A stretch of 64,000 bases of DNA, taken from assembly GCF_945952095.1 (NCBI RefSeq), contig NZ_CAMFHL010000001.1, positions 1-64,000 on the forward strand, read 5' to 3'. Under the pieces are notes generated by a model. The model was not told the origin of the DNA, did no database searches, and saw only the letters and a list, made by a program, of their open reading frames with translations. The position numbers and the translations under genes were made by a program. The DNA is from an uncultured Arsenicibacter sp. GTDB lineage: Bacteria > Bacteroidota > Bacteroidia > Cytophagales > Spirosomataceae. Positions 16,751 through 25,440 of the stretch are shown piece by piece. Position 1 is the first letter of the stretch. The number at the start of each line of letters is the position of its first letter.

Positions 16751-18448
16751 ATGTCACAAACCGAAACAACTAAACTGAACCGCTACAGCAGCACACTGAC
16801 ACAGGAAGTAAGTAACCCGGCTGCTCAGGCCATGTTATACGGTATCGGCCTTACCGAGAGCGATCTGGAAAAACCACAGATCGGGATTGCCAGCACCGGC
16901 TACGAAGGTAACCCGTGCAACATGCACCTCAACGGCCTGTCAGTGTATGTGAAGCAAGGGGTACAGGCAAATGACATGGTCGGCCTGATTTTTAATACCA
17001 TCGGCGTTTCTGACGGGATGACCAACGGTAATGCAGGGATGAAGTATTCGCTGCCCAGCCGTGACATGATTGCCGACTCGATTGAGACAGTCGTAAATGC
17101 CCAGTGGTATGACGGCGTCATTACGGTAGTAGGCTGTGACAAAAACATGCCGGGTGCGGTGATGGCGATGGCCCGCATCGACCGGCCGGGTATCATGGTC
17201 TATGGCGGCACCATCCGCTCGGGCCACTATAAAGGCCAGAAGCTGGACATCGTTTCGGCCTTTGAGGCATACGGCAAAAAACTGGCCGGCAACATTTCTG
17301 ACGAAGATTACAAAGGCGTTATCCAGAACTCGATTCCGGGTCCGGGGGCTTGCGGCGGTATGTATACAGCCAACACCATGGCATCAAGTATCGAAGCCAT
17401 GGGCCTGAGTCTACCGTTCAGCAGCAGCTATCCGGCTACCCACGAAGGCAAGCAGGACGAATGCCGCAAGATCGGTGCCGCCATGAAGCGCCTGCTGGAG
17501 CTGGGTGTTACGCCGAAAGATATTATTACCCGCGAATCGCTCGAAAACGCACTGACCATCGTAATGGCGCTGGGCGGCTCAACCAACGCGGTGCTGCACT
17601 ACCTCGCAATTTCACGGGCGGCCGGTCTGCCGATGACCTTGAACGACATTCAGGCAATCAGCGACCGCACACCGTTACTGGCGGATCTGAAGCCAAGCGG
17701 TAAATACTATATGGAAGACGTACTGACCATTGGTGGTGTACCGGCCATCATGAAGTACCTCCACAGCCAGGGCATGATCCACGGCAATTGTATGACCGTT
17801 ACCGGCAAAACCGTTGCAGAGAACCTTGCCGAAGCGCCGGATCTCGAATTTGAATCACAGAAAATTGTGTTCCCGCTGTCGCAGCCATTGAAAGCGACCG
17901 GCCACATTCAGGTATTATACGGAAACCTCGCACCACGGGGCGGGGTCGCTAAAATTACCGGTAAGGAAGGGCTCCGGTTTGAGGGTATTGCCAAAGTATG
18001 TGAGCACGAGGGCGAAATCCTCGACTTCCTCGCCAAAGGCGAAATTAAGCCAGGTCAAGTGATCGTTATCAGGAACGAAGGTCCGAAAGGCGGTCCGGGG
18101 ATGGCCGAAATGCTGAAGCCGACATCCGCAATCATGGGTGCCGGTCTGGGCGACAAGGTTGCCTTGATTACAGACGGCCGTTTCTCAGGCGGTACACACG
18201 GCTTCGTTGTAGGCCACATTACACCTGAGGCTTGTGAAGGCGGTCCGATTGCGTTTGTTAAAGACGGCGACCGCATTACACTGGATGCCGAAGGTCGCGA
18301 AATGACGCTGCACATTTCTGACGAAGAAATGGAACTCCGCCGCAGTCAGTGGGTGAAACCGGCGCCGAAGTTTACCAGAGGAGCGCTTGGCAAATTCATC
18401 CGCTCGGTAAAACCGGCCGACGAAGGCTGCGTTACCGACGAAGAATAA
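16751..18448 (+). CDS. ilvD: Dihydroxy-acid dehydratase
   Basis: This enzyme dehydrates 2,3-dihydroxy-isovalerate and 2,3-dihydroxy-3-methylvalerate to the 2-oxo acids that are the last intermediates of valine and isoleucine synthesis. It needs an Fe-S cluster; the cluster cysteines are seen in GNPCNMHL, VVGCDKNMPG and GPGACGGMYTANTM. The C-terminal part has the family motif GRFSGGTHGFVVGHI. The ATG at 16751 gives 565 residues, the normal size. An in-frame TTG at 16724 lies upstream but would add nine residues without homology. It is the first structural gene after the attenuator and is 46 bp from ilvB. Confidence 0.95.
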   Translation: MSQTETTKLNRYSSTLTQEVSNPAAQAMLYGIGLTESDLEKPQIGIASTGYEGNPCNMHLNGLSVYVKQGVQANDMVGLIFNTIGVSDGMTNGNAGMKYSLPSRDMIADSIETVVNAQWYDGVITVVGCDKNMPGAVMAMARIDRPGIMVYGGTIRSGHYKGQKLDIVSAFEAYGKKLAGNISDEDYKGVIQNSIPGPGACGGMYTANTMASSIEAMGLSLPFSSSYPATHEGKQDECRKIGAAMKRLLELGVTPKDIITRESLENALTIVMALGGSTNAVLHYLAISRAAGLPMTLNDIQAISDRTPLLADLKPSGKYYMEDVLTIGGVPAIMKYLHSQGMIHGNCMTVTGKTVAENLAEAPDLEFESQKIVFPLSQPLKATGHIQVLYGNLAPRGGVAKITGKEGLRFEGIAKVCEHEGEILDFLAKGEIKPGQVIVIRNEGPKGGPGMAEMLKPTSAIMGAGLGDKVALITDGRFSGGTHGFVVGHITPEACEGGPIAFVKDGDRITLDAEGREMTLHISDEEMELRRSQWVKPAPKFTRGALGKFIRSVKPADEGCVTDEE

Positions 18449-18494
18449 CAGACAGTAACAGCGAAAGACAACAACTAAAACACCAATAACCGTC

Positions 18495-20267
18495 ATGGAA
18501 GCAACGGTTTTATTATCCGAATCGGAAGCCCAACAACCGAATGGGCCTACAACGGTGCCGGCGGCAGCGCCAGCCAGAATCATCTCGGGAGCAGAAGCCC
18601 TGATGAAAGCACTCGTTGCCGAAGGTGTCGAAACAATTTTTGGTTATCCCGGTGGTGCGATCATGCCCGTCTACGACGCGCTGTACGACTACCAGGATCG
18701 CCTGAACCATATTCTCGTCCGCCACGAGCAGGGGGCCGGCCACGCTGCCGAAGGCTATGCCCGTGTGACCGGTCGTGCGGGGGTCTGCCTCGTTACGTCG
18801 GGTCCGGGCGCGACGAACCTGGTCACGGCTATTGCCGATGCCCTGATCGATTCAACGCCGATGGTGTGCCTGATTGGTCAGGTGGGCCGCAAGCTGCTCG
18901 GGACCGATGCGTTCCAGGAAACCGACGTGATTGGTGTTACCATGCCGATTTCGAAGTGGAACTACCAGATTACCAGCGCCGACGAAATCCCTGAGATCAT
19001 TTCAAAGGCATTCTATATCGCGCAATCGGGCCGTCCGGGGCCGGTGGTAATTGACATTACCAAAAATGCGCAGGTCGAACTGATGTCGGAGCCGTTTGTT
19101 TATGAACGCTGCCAGTCGATCATCAGCTATCGCCCACGGGTTGTCCCGAAACAGGATCAGATTGAAAAGGCTGCCGAATTGATCAATAACGCGCAGCGTC
19201 CCTATATTTTCGCCGGTCACGGTATTCTGATTTCAAAAGCAGAAGAAGAACTGAAGGCTTTTGTCGAAAAAACCGGTATTCCGGTGGCTACTACCCTGCT
19301 GGGTCAGTCGTCGATTTCAACCGACCACCCGAATCATGTGGGCTGGCTGGGCATGCACGGCAACTACGGGGCTAACGTTCAGACCGACAAATGCGACCTT
19401 GTTATCGCCATCGGTATGCGTTTCGATGACCGTGTAACGGGTGATGTCAGCGCCTTTGTTAAACAGGCGAAAGTGGTACACATCGAAATCGACCCTGCCG
19501 AAATCGACAAGATTATCAAAGCCGATGCTCCGGTGGTAGGCGATGCCAAAGAAGCGCTGAATGCGCTGATGCCGCTTGTTCAGCCCAATAACCACGCGGT
19601 ATGGCTGAACGAATTCAAGAAATTCGACGCGATCGAACACGAAAAAATCACCGTTCCGTCACTGGCCCCTTCGACTGAAAAAATCAAAATGGGTGAGGTG
19701 CTGGACCTGCTGTCGATCAAAACGAGCGGCGAATCGATTCTGGTAACCGACGTTGGACAGCACCAGATGATGGCCTCGCGTTACTATAAGTTCCGGCGGC
19801 CAAACAGTCTGGTCACCTCGGGTGGTCTGGGCACAATGGGCTTTGCGCTTCCGGCCGCATTCGGGGCGCAGGTAGGTGCACCGGATCGTCAGGTGGTAGC
19901 CATCATCGGCGACGGTTGTTTCCAGATGACCTTACAGGAACTGGGGACAATTGCCCAGAATAAAGTACCGGTCAAAGCGATCATCCTGAACAACAACTTC
20001 CTCGGTATGGTACGCCAGTGGCAGCAGCTGTTTTTCGAGCGCCGGTATTCGTTCGTGGAGCTTCAGAATCCGGATTTCATCACGATTGCCAAAGGGTTCG
20101 GCGTCGATGGTCACACCTGCAACGTGCGCGAAGACCTGGATGCTTCGCTGGAGAAAATGCTGGCCCACGACGGCCCGTATCTGCTCGAAGTTGTGGTTGA
20201 AAAAGAAGAAAACGTATTCCCGATGGTTCCGGCAGGAGCGCCAATATCACACATTCGCCTGGAGTAA
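18495..20267 (+). CDS. ilvB: Acetolactate synthase large (catalytic) subunit
   Basis: This ThDP- and FAD-dependent enzyme condenses two pyruvates, or pyruvate and 2-oxobutyrate, to start valine/leucine and isoleucine synthesis. Of 590 residues, the N-terminal domain carries the catalytic Glu in VRHEQGAGHAAEGYAR. The central FAD-binding region follows. The C-terminal ThDP motif starts GDGCFQMT and ends with NNNFLGMVRQW. The close following gene for a regulatory subunit (2 bp gap) marks it as the biosynthetic, feedback-regulated form and not a catabolic acetolactate synthase. A variable, Ala/Pro-rich stretch of about 25 residues precedes the conserved part. Confidence 0.95.
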   Translation: MEATVLLSESEAQQPNGPTTVPAAAPARIISGAEALMKALVAEGVETIFGYPGGAIMPVYDALYDYQDRLNHILVRHEQGAGHAAEGYARVTGRAGVCLVTSGPGATNLVTAIADALIDSTPMVCLIGQVGRKLLGTDAFQETDVIGVTMPISKWNYQITSADEIPEIISKAFYIAQSGRPGPVVIDITKNAQVELMSEPFVYERCQSIISYRPRVVPKQDQIEKAAELINNAQRPYIFAGHGILISKAEEELKAFVEKTGIPVATTLLGQSSISTDHPNHVGWLGMHGNYGANVQTDKCDLVIAIGMRFDDRVTGDVSAFVKQAKVVHIEIDPAEIDKIIKADAPVVGDAKEALNALMPLVQPNNHAVWLNEFKKFDAIEHEKITVPSLAPSTEKIKMGEVLDLLSIKTSGESILVTDVGQHQMMASRYYKFRRPNSLVTSGGLGTMGFALPAAFGAQVGAPDRQVVAIIGDGCFQMTLQELGTIAQNKVPVKAIILNNNFLGMVRQWQQLFFERRYSFVELQNPDFITIAKGFGVDGHTCNVREDLDASLEKMLAHDGPYLLEVVVEKEENVFPMVPAGAPISHIRLE

Positions 20268-20269
20268 TC

Positions 20270-20803
20270 ATGACAACTTACACGCTCTGTATCTTTACCG
20301 GCAACACGATCGGATTACTGAACCGGATCACGATCATTTTTACCCGTCGCCGTATCAATATTGAAAGCCTGACCGTTTCAGAAACCGAACGTAAAGGCGT
20401 ATCCCGCTTCACGATTGTCATCAAGCATGACTCCCGCGAAGATGTGGAAAAGCTGGTACGTCAGATCCGGAAAATCGTTGAAGTTATGGCGGTTTTCGGT
20501 TACCTGAACGACGAAATCGTTTTCAATGAAATCGCACTTTTCAAGATTTCAACCCCGCTGGGCGCCAAAACGCTCGACATTGAGACCATCAACAAGCAGT
20601 ATAAATCCTGGGTCGTTTACTGGGGTCTGGACTATGTGGTGATCGAAAAAACGGGCACGGAAAAAGAAATTTTCGAATTTTTCGAATACCTCCGGCAGCA
20701 CGAAATTCTTGAGTTCGTGCGTTCAGGGCGGGTGGCTGTCGGCAAGACCGAAAAGGGTCTGGTCGAGTATCTCCCTGAAGCTGAGTGGGAATACTATTTG
20801 TAG
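20270..20803 (+). CDS. ilvN: Acetolactate synthase small (regulatory) subunit
   Basis: This is the regulatory subunit that stimulates IlvB and makes it sensitive to valine. The first 80 residues form an ACT domain (TLCIFTGNTIGLLNRITIIF, then RRINIESLTVSETE). The rest is the ALS_ss_C domain that contacts the catalytic subunit. The length of 177 residues is usual for Bacteroidota. The start codon is only 2 bp behind the ilvB stop, which favours coupled translation and equal amounts of the two subunits. Confidence 0.95.
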   Translation: MTTYTLCIFTGNTIGLLNRITIIFTRRRINIESLTVSETERKGVSRFTIVIKHDSREDVEKLVRQIRKIVEVMAVFGYLNDEIVFNEIALFKISTPLGAKTLDIETINKQYKSWVVYWGLDYVVIEKTGTEKEIFEFFEYLRQHEILEFVRSGRVAVGKTEKGLVEYLPEAEWEYYL

Positions 20804-20856
20804 CATTACCTTTACAGTTCATTTTACCATAATTTTTTCATAAAACCAGTCCAATC

Positions 20857-21900
20857 ATGGCAAAGCTCAACTTCGGCGGTCTAGAAGAAGAAGTAGTAAC
20901 CCGCGAAGAATTTCCTCTTGAAAAAGCCAGAGAAGTCCTCCAGAACGAAACAATCGCTGTTATTGGTTATGGCGTACAAGGCCCTGGCCAATCGTTGAAT
21001 ATGCGCGACAACGGCTTCAACGTAATCGTTGGTCAGCGTAAAGGTAAAACCTACGACAAAGCCGTTGCGGATGGCTGGGTACCGGGCGAAACGCTGTTCG
21101 AAATCGAAGAAGCACTGGAGCGTGGTACAATCATCTGCTTCCTGCTGTCGGATGCCGCTCAGATTGAACTTTGGCCAACGGTACAGAAATACTTAACGGC
21201 TGGCAAGTCGCTGTATTTCTCGCACGGTTTCGGCGTAACATACAAAGACCAGACAGGTATCATTCCTCCTGCCGACGTTGACGTATTCCTGGTAGCCCCT
21301 AAAGGTTCAGGTACATCGCTGCGCCGCCTGTTCGTAGAAGGAAAAGGCCTGAACTCAAGCTTCGCCATCTACCAGGACGCTACCGGCCAGGCCCGCACAA
21401 AAGCAATCGCCATGGGTATCGGTGTTGGTTCAGGTTACCTGTTCGAGACAGACTTCTACAAAGAAGTTACGTCTGACCTTACCGGTGAGCGTGGTACGCT
21501 GATGGGTGCCATTCAGGGTATCTTTGCCGCTCAGTACGAAGTACTGCGTTCAAACGGCCACTCACCGTCAGAAGCGTTCAACGAAACGGTAGAAGAGCTG
21601 ACACAGTCGCTGATGCCACTCGTTGCCGAAAACGGTATGGACTGGATGTATGCCAACTGCTCAACAACCGCTCAGCGTGGTGCACTCGACTGGTGGAAGC
21701 CATTCCGCGATGCGACGAAGCCGGTATTCGAGCAACTGTATAACTCGGTTAAATCAGGCGAGCAGGCTCGTGTATCAATCACACGTAACTCGCAGCCGGA
21801 CTACCGTGAGAAACTGGAAGAAGAACTGAAAGAACTGCGCGAGTCAGAAATGTGGCGTTCAGGTGCTACCGTACGTAGCCTGCGTCCTGAGCGTAACTAA
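20857..21900 (+). CDS. ilvC: Ketol-acid reductoisomerase
   Basis: This enzyme isomerises and reduces acetolactate or acetohydroxybutyrate, using NAD(P)H and magnesium. It has an N-terminal Rossmann fold (VIGYGVQGPGQSLNMRDNG, near residue 36) and a cofactor loop GQRKGKTYDKA. The C-terminal all-helical KARI domain carries metal-binding acidic residues in SDLTGERGTLMGAIQG and EAFNETVEELTQSL. The 347 residues match Bacteroides-type class I enzymes. It is the fourth gene of the ilv unit. A 73-bp palindromic repeat follows 27 bp after its stop codon, before ilvA. Confidence 0.95.
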   Translation: MAKLNFGGLEEEVVTREEFPLEKAREVLQNETIAVIGYGVQGPGQSLNMRDNGFNVIVGQRKGKTYDKAVADGWVPGETLFEIEEALERGTIICFLLSDAAQIELWPTVQKYLTAGKSLYFSHGFGVTYKDQTGIIPPADVDVFLVAPKGSGTSLRRLFVEGKGLNSSFAIYQDATGQARTKAIAMGIGVGSGYLFETDFYKEVTSDLTGERGTLMGAIQGIFAAQYEVLRSNGHSPSEAFNETVEELTQSLMPLVAENGMDWMYANCSTTAQRGALDWWKPFRDATKPVFEQLYNSVKSGEQARVSITRNSQPDYREKLEEELKELRESEMWRSGATVRSLRPERN

Positions 21901-21927
21901 TTCCGGACTTCCGGCGACGTTTTAATT

Positions 21928-22000
21928 GCCACAAAGCCACGAAGTCAATAAGGTACACGAAGTTTCTTTGTGGTTCTTATTGGCCTTGTGTCTTTGTGGC
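21928..22000. repeat. 73-bp imperfect palindrome between ilvC and ilvA (gene-less copy of the cassette ends)
   Basis: The sequence starts GCCACAAAGCCAC and ends with the mirror GTGTCTTTGTGGC. Folded on itself, about 27 of 36 arm positions pair, so the transcript would form one long imperfect hairpin. The left arm matches in near-identical form the inverted end of the GxxExxY cassette at 23908-23938. It appears to be a non-coding member of the same repeat family. It sits within the ilv unit, 41 bp before the chosen ilvA start. Confidence 0.8.
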
Positions 22001-22041
22001 ATACCACTATAAGGCCCCTGTCCTTTCGAATTGCTTTTGCC

Positions 22042-23322
22042 ATGGCCTCTTCAACAGACACGGTCGACGCGTTCAGCGCCTTTCCCGACCTCGACAATAT
22101 CTTTCAGGCCGCCGACCGGTTGCGCGGTGTTGCCACCCATACGCCTCTTCAGGAAAACATCAATCTTTCGGATCGCTACCAGGCTAATATCTTCCTGAAA
22201 CGGGAAGATTTACAGGTTGTCCGCTCCTATAAAATACGGGGCGCGTACAACAAAATGGCCAGCTTATCGCCTGAAGCACTTGCCAAGGGGGTAGTTTGCG
22301 CCAGTGCCGGTAACCACGCCCAGGGATTGGCCTATGCCTGCCGGAAAATGGCGGTAACGGGCATCATCTTTATGCCGACCACTACGCCTGCCCAAAAAGT
22401 AAAGCAGGTGCGGATGTTCGGGAAAGAGTTTGTCGAGATTGTACTGACCGGCGACACCTATGACGATGCCTACCACGCGGCCGTTGAGTATGTCAATACG
22501 CACGACAGCACGTTTGTCCACCCGTTTGATGACTTACAGGTCATGGAAGGGCAGGGCACCGTGGGGCTCGAAATCTTCAAGGATGCCAATTTCCGGATCG
22601 ACTACATCCTGATGGCGATTGGCGGCGGCGGACTGGCCTCGGGGGTATCGACGGTATTTAAGCAGCTCAGCCCCAAAACCAAACTGATTGGTGTTGAGCC
22701 ACTGGGTTCGCCGACGATGAAGGCTTCTGTGGACGCAGGTCACGTCATTACCCTTGATGAAATCGACAAGTTTGTCGACGGAGCAGCCGTCAAGCGGGCG
22801 GGCGAAATGACCTTTGAGGTCTGCCGCCGGAATCTGGACCGGATCGTGCTGGTACCCGAGGGCAAAGTCTGTACGACCATTCTGCAGCTTTATAACGAAG
22901 AGGCAATTGTGGCCGAGCCTGCCGGTGCGCTGAGCATTGCGGCCCTGGATTTCCTGAAAGACGAAATCAAAGGCAAAAATGTGGTGTGTCTGGTCGGTGG
23001 CGGCAACAACGACATTACGCGGACGGAAGAGATCAAAGAGCGCTCTCTGCTGTATGAAGGGCTGAAGCACTATTTCATCATCCGGTTTCCGCAGCGCTCC
23101 GGCGCTTTCCGTGAATTTCTGAGCGACGTACTCGGCCCGACTGATGACATCTCGCTGTTTGAATACTCTAAGAAGACAAACCGGGAGCGTGGCCCGGCGC
23201 TGGTCGGCATCGAATTAAAGGCGAAAGCCGATTTTGAGTCGCTCATCGCCCGCATGCGCGACGCCCGCATTGCCTTCGAATACCTGAACGACAAGCCTGA
23301 CCTGTTTGAGTTTCTGATTTGA
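22042..23322 (+). CDS. ilvA: Threonine ammonia-lyase (threonine dehydratase), biosynthetic
   Basis: This PLP enzyme deaminates threonine to 2-oxobutyrate, the first step towards isoleucine. The PLP lysine lies in LQVVRSYKIRGAYNKM, the phosphate loop is GGGGLASGV, and the second PLP region is LVGGGNNDI. About 85 C-terminal residues form one ACT-like regulatory domain (HYFIIRFPQRSGAFREFL), as in the short one-domain IlvA forms. The ATG at 22042 gives 426 residues. An in-frame GTG at 21970 would lie inside the palindromic repeat and is rejected. The repeat elements on both sides interrupt an otherwise compact operon. Confidence 0.92.
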   Translation: MASSTDTVDAFSAFPDLDNIFQAADRLRGVATHTPLQENINLSDRYQANIFLKREDLQVVRSYKIRGAYNKMASLSPEALAKGVVCASAGNHAQGLAYACRKMAVTGIIFMPTTTPAQKVKQVRMFGKEFVEIVLTGDTYDDAYHAAVEYVNTHDSTFVHPFDDLQVMEGQGTVGLEIFKDANFRIDYILMAIGGGGLASGVSTVFKQLSPKTKLIGVEPLGSPTMKASVDAGHVITLDEIDKFVDGAAVKRAGEMTFEVCRRNLDRIVLVPEGKVCTTILQLYNEEAIVAEPAGALSIAALDFLKDEIKGKNVVCLVGGGNNDITRTEEIKERSLLYEGLKHYFIIRFPQRSGAFREFLSDVLGPTDDISLFEYSKKTNRERGPALVGIELKAKADFESLIARMRDARIAFEYLNDKPDLFEFLI

Positions 23323-23330
23323 TTTTAGGT

Positions 23331-23938
23331 AACCACAAAGACGGCAAGAAGCGAAGAAGCACAAAGATGTAACGTTCTTAAACCTGATTGCATAAGCCTT
23401 AATCAGTGAGTGTCTTTTCTCAGAAGAAAAGTCTAATAAGAGACTAAATTCATTAACGTCTTGTAGAAATGGCTTTTCGATCACTAACCGACCATGAGGA
23501 ACAAATTGCAAAAGGCATTGTCAATGCTGCCTTTGAAGTGCATAAACGACTAGGTCCAGGTTTATTGGAGCGGGTATATGAACTCTGTTTTGTACATGAA
23601 CTGACTAAACATGGCTTTCGGTGTGAACGACAGGTCACTGTTCCGATCTTTTACGATAATTTAATATTTGAAGAAGCGCTACGTCTGGACGTTCTGGTAA
23701 ATAACCTGGTCATCTGCGAGCTGAAAGCGGTAGAACAAGTTCATACGGTCTGGGATGCTCAAATCCTGAGTCACCTCAGATTATCCGATAAGCGGTTAGG
23801 CTTTTTGATAAACTTTAACGTACCGCTCATTAAGCAGGGAATTAAACGGTTTGTACTTTAGCAGTAAGCAGGTCAAAGTTTCTTTTTCAGATCTACCATA
23901 ATACTTAGTGCCCCTTATTGTCTTTGTGGCTTTGTGGC
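23331..23938. mobile_element. Repeat-bounded GxxExxY gene cassette
   Basis: The segment starts AACCACAAAGAC at 23331 just after ilvA and ends GTCTTTGTGGCTTTGTGGC at 23938, 14 bases before the leuB start. The two ends are inverted copies of the CCACAAAG repeat also seen in the 73-bp palindrome at 21928. The interior carries one gene of lower GC than its neighbours. No transposase or target duplication is visible, so the mode of movement, if it moves, is unknown. The boundaries are set by the repeat and are accurate to a few bases. Confidence 0.65.
23469..23861 (+). CDS. GxxExxY protein (PD-(D/E)XK-like fold)
   Basis: This 130-residue protein has the family-naming motif GLLERVY at residues 31-37, preceded by a helix that begins EEQIAKGIVNAAFEVHKRLG. 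The middle part, with LRLDVLVNNLVICELKAV, has the Asp ... Glu-x-Lys arrangement of PD-(D/E)XK nucleases, and the family has been linked to that fold. The ending, INFNVPLIKQGIKRFVL, is also typical. The biological function is unknown. Such genes are common in Bacteroidota and other phyla and often lie singly among housekeeping genes. Here the gene is in the operon direction between ilvA and leuB, bounded by inverted repeats. It is lower in GC than the ilv genes. Confidence 0.85.
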   Translation: MAFRSLTDHEEQIAKGIVNAAFEVHKRLGPGLLERVYELCFVHELTKHGFRCERQVTVPIFYDNLIFEEALRLDVLVNNLVICELKAVEQVHTVWDAQILSHLRLSDKRLGFLINFNVPLIKQGIKRFVL

Positions 23939-23952
23939 AAATATTTAACAAA

Positions 23953-25023
23953 ATGAAAAAACACATAGTAGTTATCGCCGGCGACGGCATTGGCCAGGAA
24001 GTAACGGCCGTTGGTAAACAAGTACTCGATAAAATCGCCGCCCAATACGGCCACGAGTTCACCTACGACGAGGCCCTGATCGGCCACGCTGCCATCGAAG
24101 CAACCGGCTCTCCCCTGCCCGAAGAAACCATTACGAAATCGCTGGCCTCTGACGCCATCCTGTTTGGCGCCGTTGGTCACCCGAAATACGATAACGACCC
24201 GACCGCCAAAGTCCGCCCGGAACAAGGCCTGTTAGGCATCCGCAAAGCCCTGGGTCTGTATGCGAACCTGCGGCCAATCAAACTGTTTGATGAGTTGCTG
24301 AGCGCATCAAGCATCAAACCGGAAATCCTGAAAGGTGCTGACATCCTGTTTTTCCGCGAACTGACCGGCGACGTATACTTCGGGGAACGCGGCCGTAAAG
24401 ACGACGGCGACACAGCCTACGATACCATGATCTACAGCCGCTACGAAGTGGAGCGGATCGCCGTAAAAGCGTTCGACGCCGCCATGACACGCCGCAAAAA
24501 GCTGTGCTCGGTCGATAAGGCAAACGTACTGGAATCGTCACGGCTGTGGCGGGAAGTGATCCAGGAAGTAGCGAAGCGTTATCCGGAAGTGGAAGTAGAG
24601 CATCAGTTCATCGACGCGGCGGCCATGCTGCTGATCAAAGATCCGAAGCGCTTCGACGTTGTCGTAACCGGCAATATCTTCGGCGACATCCTGACCGATG
24701 AAGCATCGCAGATTGCCGGTTCGATGGGTATGCTGGCATCGGCGTCGGTTGGTGACACAACCGGCCTGTATGAGCCAATCCACGGTTCGGCTCACGATAT
24801 TACGGGTATGGGCGTGGCTAACCCGCTGGCCTCAATCCTGTCGGCAGCGCTGATGCTGGACATTTCGTTCGGTATGAAAGAAGAAGCCGACGCGGTTGTC
24901 AATGCCGTTGATAAAGTACTGAAAGCCGGTTACCGGACACGGGATATTGCAGATGCCTCAACACCGGCCGACAAAATTCTGAATACGGCCGGGATGGGCG
25001 AGCAGGTATTAGCCGCTCTCTAA
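23953..25023 (+). CDS. leuB: 3-isopropylmalate dehydrogenase
   Basis: This enzyme oxidises and decarboxylates 3-isopropylmalate in leucine synthesis, with NAD and a divalent metal. The family features are VVIAGDGIGQEV at the N-terminus, the substrate-Arg region GLYANLRPIKLF, the metal site FGDILTDEASQIAGS and the NAD-binding stretch EPIHGSAHDITGMGVANPLA. The ATG at 23953 gives 356 residues, the normal length. An in-frame GTG at 23908 would begin inside the cassette end and is rejected. It is the only leu gene in this unit; leuC and leuD are absent. A terminator follows. Confidence 0.95.
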   Translation: MKKHIVVIAGDGIGQEVTAVGKQVLDKIAAQYGHEFTYDEALIGHAAIEATGSPLPEETITKSLASDAILFGAVGHPKYDNDPTAKVRPEQGLLGIRKALGLYANLRPIKLFDELLSASSIKPEILKGADILFFRELTGDVYFGERGRKDDGDTAYDTMIYSRYEVERIAVKAFDAAMTRRKKLCSVDKANVLESSRLWREVIQEVAKRYPEVEVEHQFIDAAAMLLIKDPKRFDVVVTGNIFGDILTDEASQIAGSMGMLASASVGDTTGLYEPIHGSAHDITGMGVANPLASILSAALMLDISFGMKEEADAVVNAVDKVLKAGYRTRDIADASTPADKILNTAGMGEQVLAAL

Positions 25024-25031
25024 ACCGCCTC

Positions 25032-25067
25032 AAAGCCCCTGCGACGAAACGTTTCAGGGGCTTTTTT
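25032..25067 (+). terminator. Rho-independent terminator after leuB
   Basis: AAAGCCCCTG and CAGGGGCTTT pair around a 13-base loop and are followed by T residues. It ends the ilvDBNCA-leuB unit and separates it from leuA. Apart from the promoter at 25316, the stretch 25068-25353 is AT-rich and shows no gene. Confidence 0.9.
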
Positions 25068-25315
25068 ATATCCGGTAAAACCATTTTTCAGCCTCCTTTT
25101 CCGGCTGATTATAAAACAGTTAGCATAACAATAAAAATAATCCTGTTTTATACAGCCAATCAAAATATTGACTTTTTCCTATCTAGGATCAATTTATTTG
25201 GAGCATCTCCCATACTAAAATAAATCATAATATCTTTTCATCTATACGCCAAATCGTTACCAATCAGCAAGATAACCGCTATTAAGAAGTTGTTAACTTT
25301 TTTAACCGGCCAGAC

Positions 25316-25345
25316 TTGACGGATTTCTATTTTTTAATATTTTTG
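25316..25345 (+). promoter_or_regulatory. Promoter of the leuA unit
   Basis: TTG at 25316-25318 and TATTTTTG at 25338-25345, spaced by 19 bases, match the Bacteroidota promoter consensus. Transcription should start near 25351, so the shared leader element would lie at the very 5' end of the mRNA. Confidence 0.8.
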
Positions 25346-25353
25346 TGGTGTAA

Positions 25354-25376
25354 TTACGCAATCAGCGAAATTTCGC
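25354..25376 (+). promoter_or_regulatory. Element shared by the ilv and leu leaders (copy 2)
   Basis: This 23-nt element matches 16528-16550 at 19 positions. Here its core is the perfect palindrome GCGAAATTTCGC. It ends one base before the leader-peptide ATG. Confidence 0.5.
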
Positions 25377-25377
25377 A

Positions 25378-25440
25378 ATGGACACTACGCAATCCCAGCC
25401 GCTCAAGAGTACACTACTACGTTGTAGTCAGCAACGTTGA
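25378..25440 (+). CDS. leu leader peptide, MDTTQSQPLKSTLLRCSQQR
   Basis: ATG to TGA encodes 20 residues with a Leu at position 9 and two adjacent Leu at 13-14 written as CTA CTA. The ilv leader also uses CTA for its only Leu, and E. coli leuL uses rare CUA codons in tandem. The stop codon directly abuts the first arm of the antiterminator at 25441. The amino-acid bias is weaker than in the ilv leader, so the support is the tandem Leu codons, the promoter, and the shared layout of peptide, antiterminator and terminator. Confidence 0.7.
   Translation: MDTTQSQPLKSTLLRCSQQR

Noticed and set aside
21970..22041. Longer start for ilvA at 21970
   Set aside because: The added 24 residues are the translated half of the palindromic repeat.
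23908..23952. Longer start for leuB at the GTG 23908
   Set aside because: The added codons lie in the cassette end repeat, and the enzyme family starts at MKKHIVVIAGDGIG.
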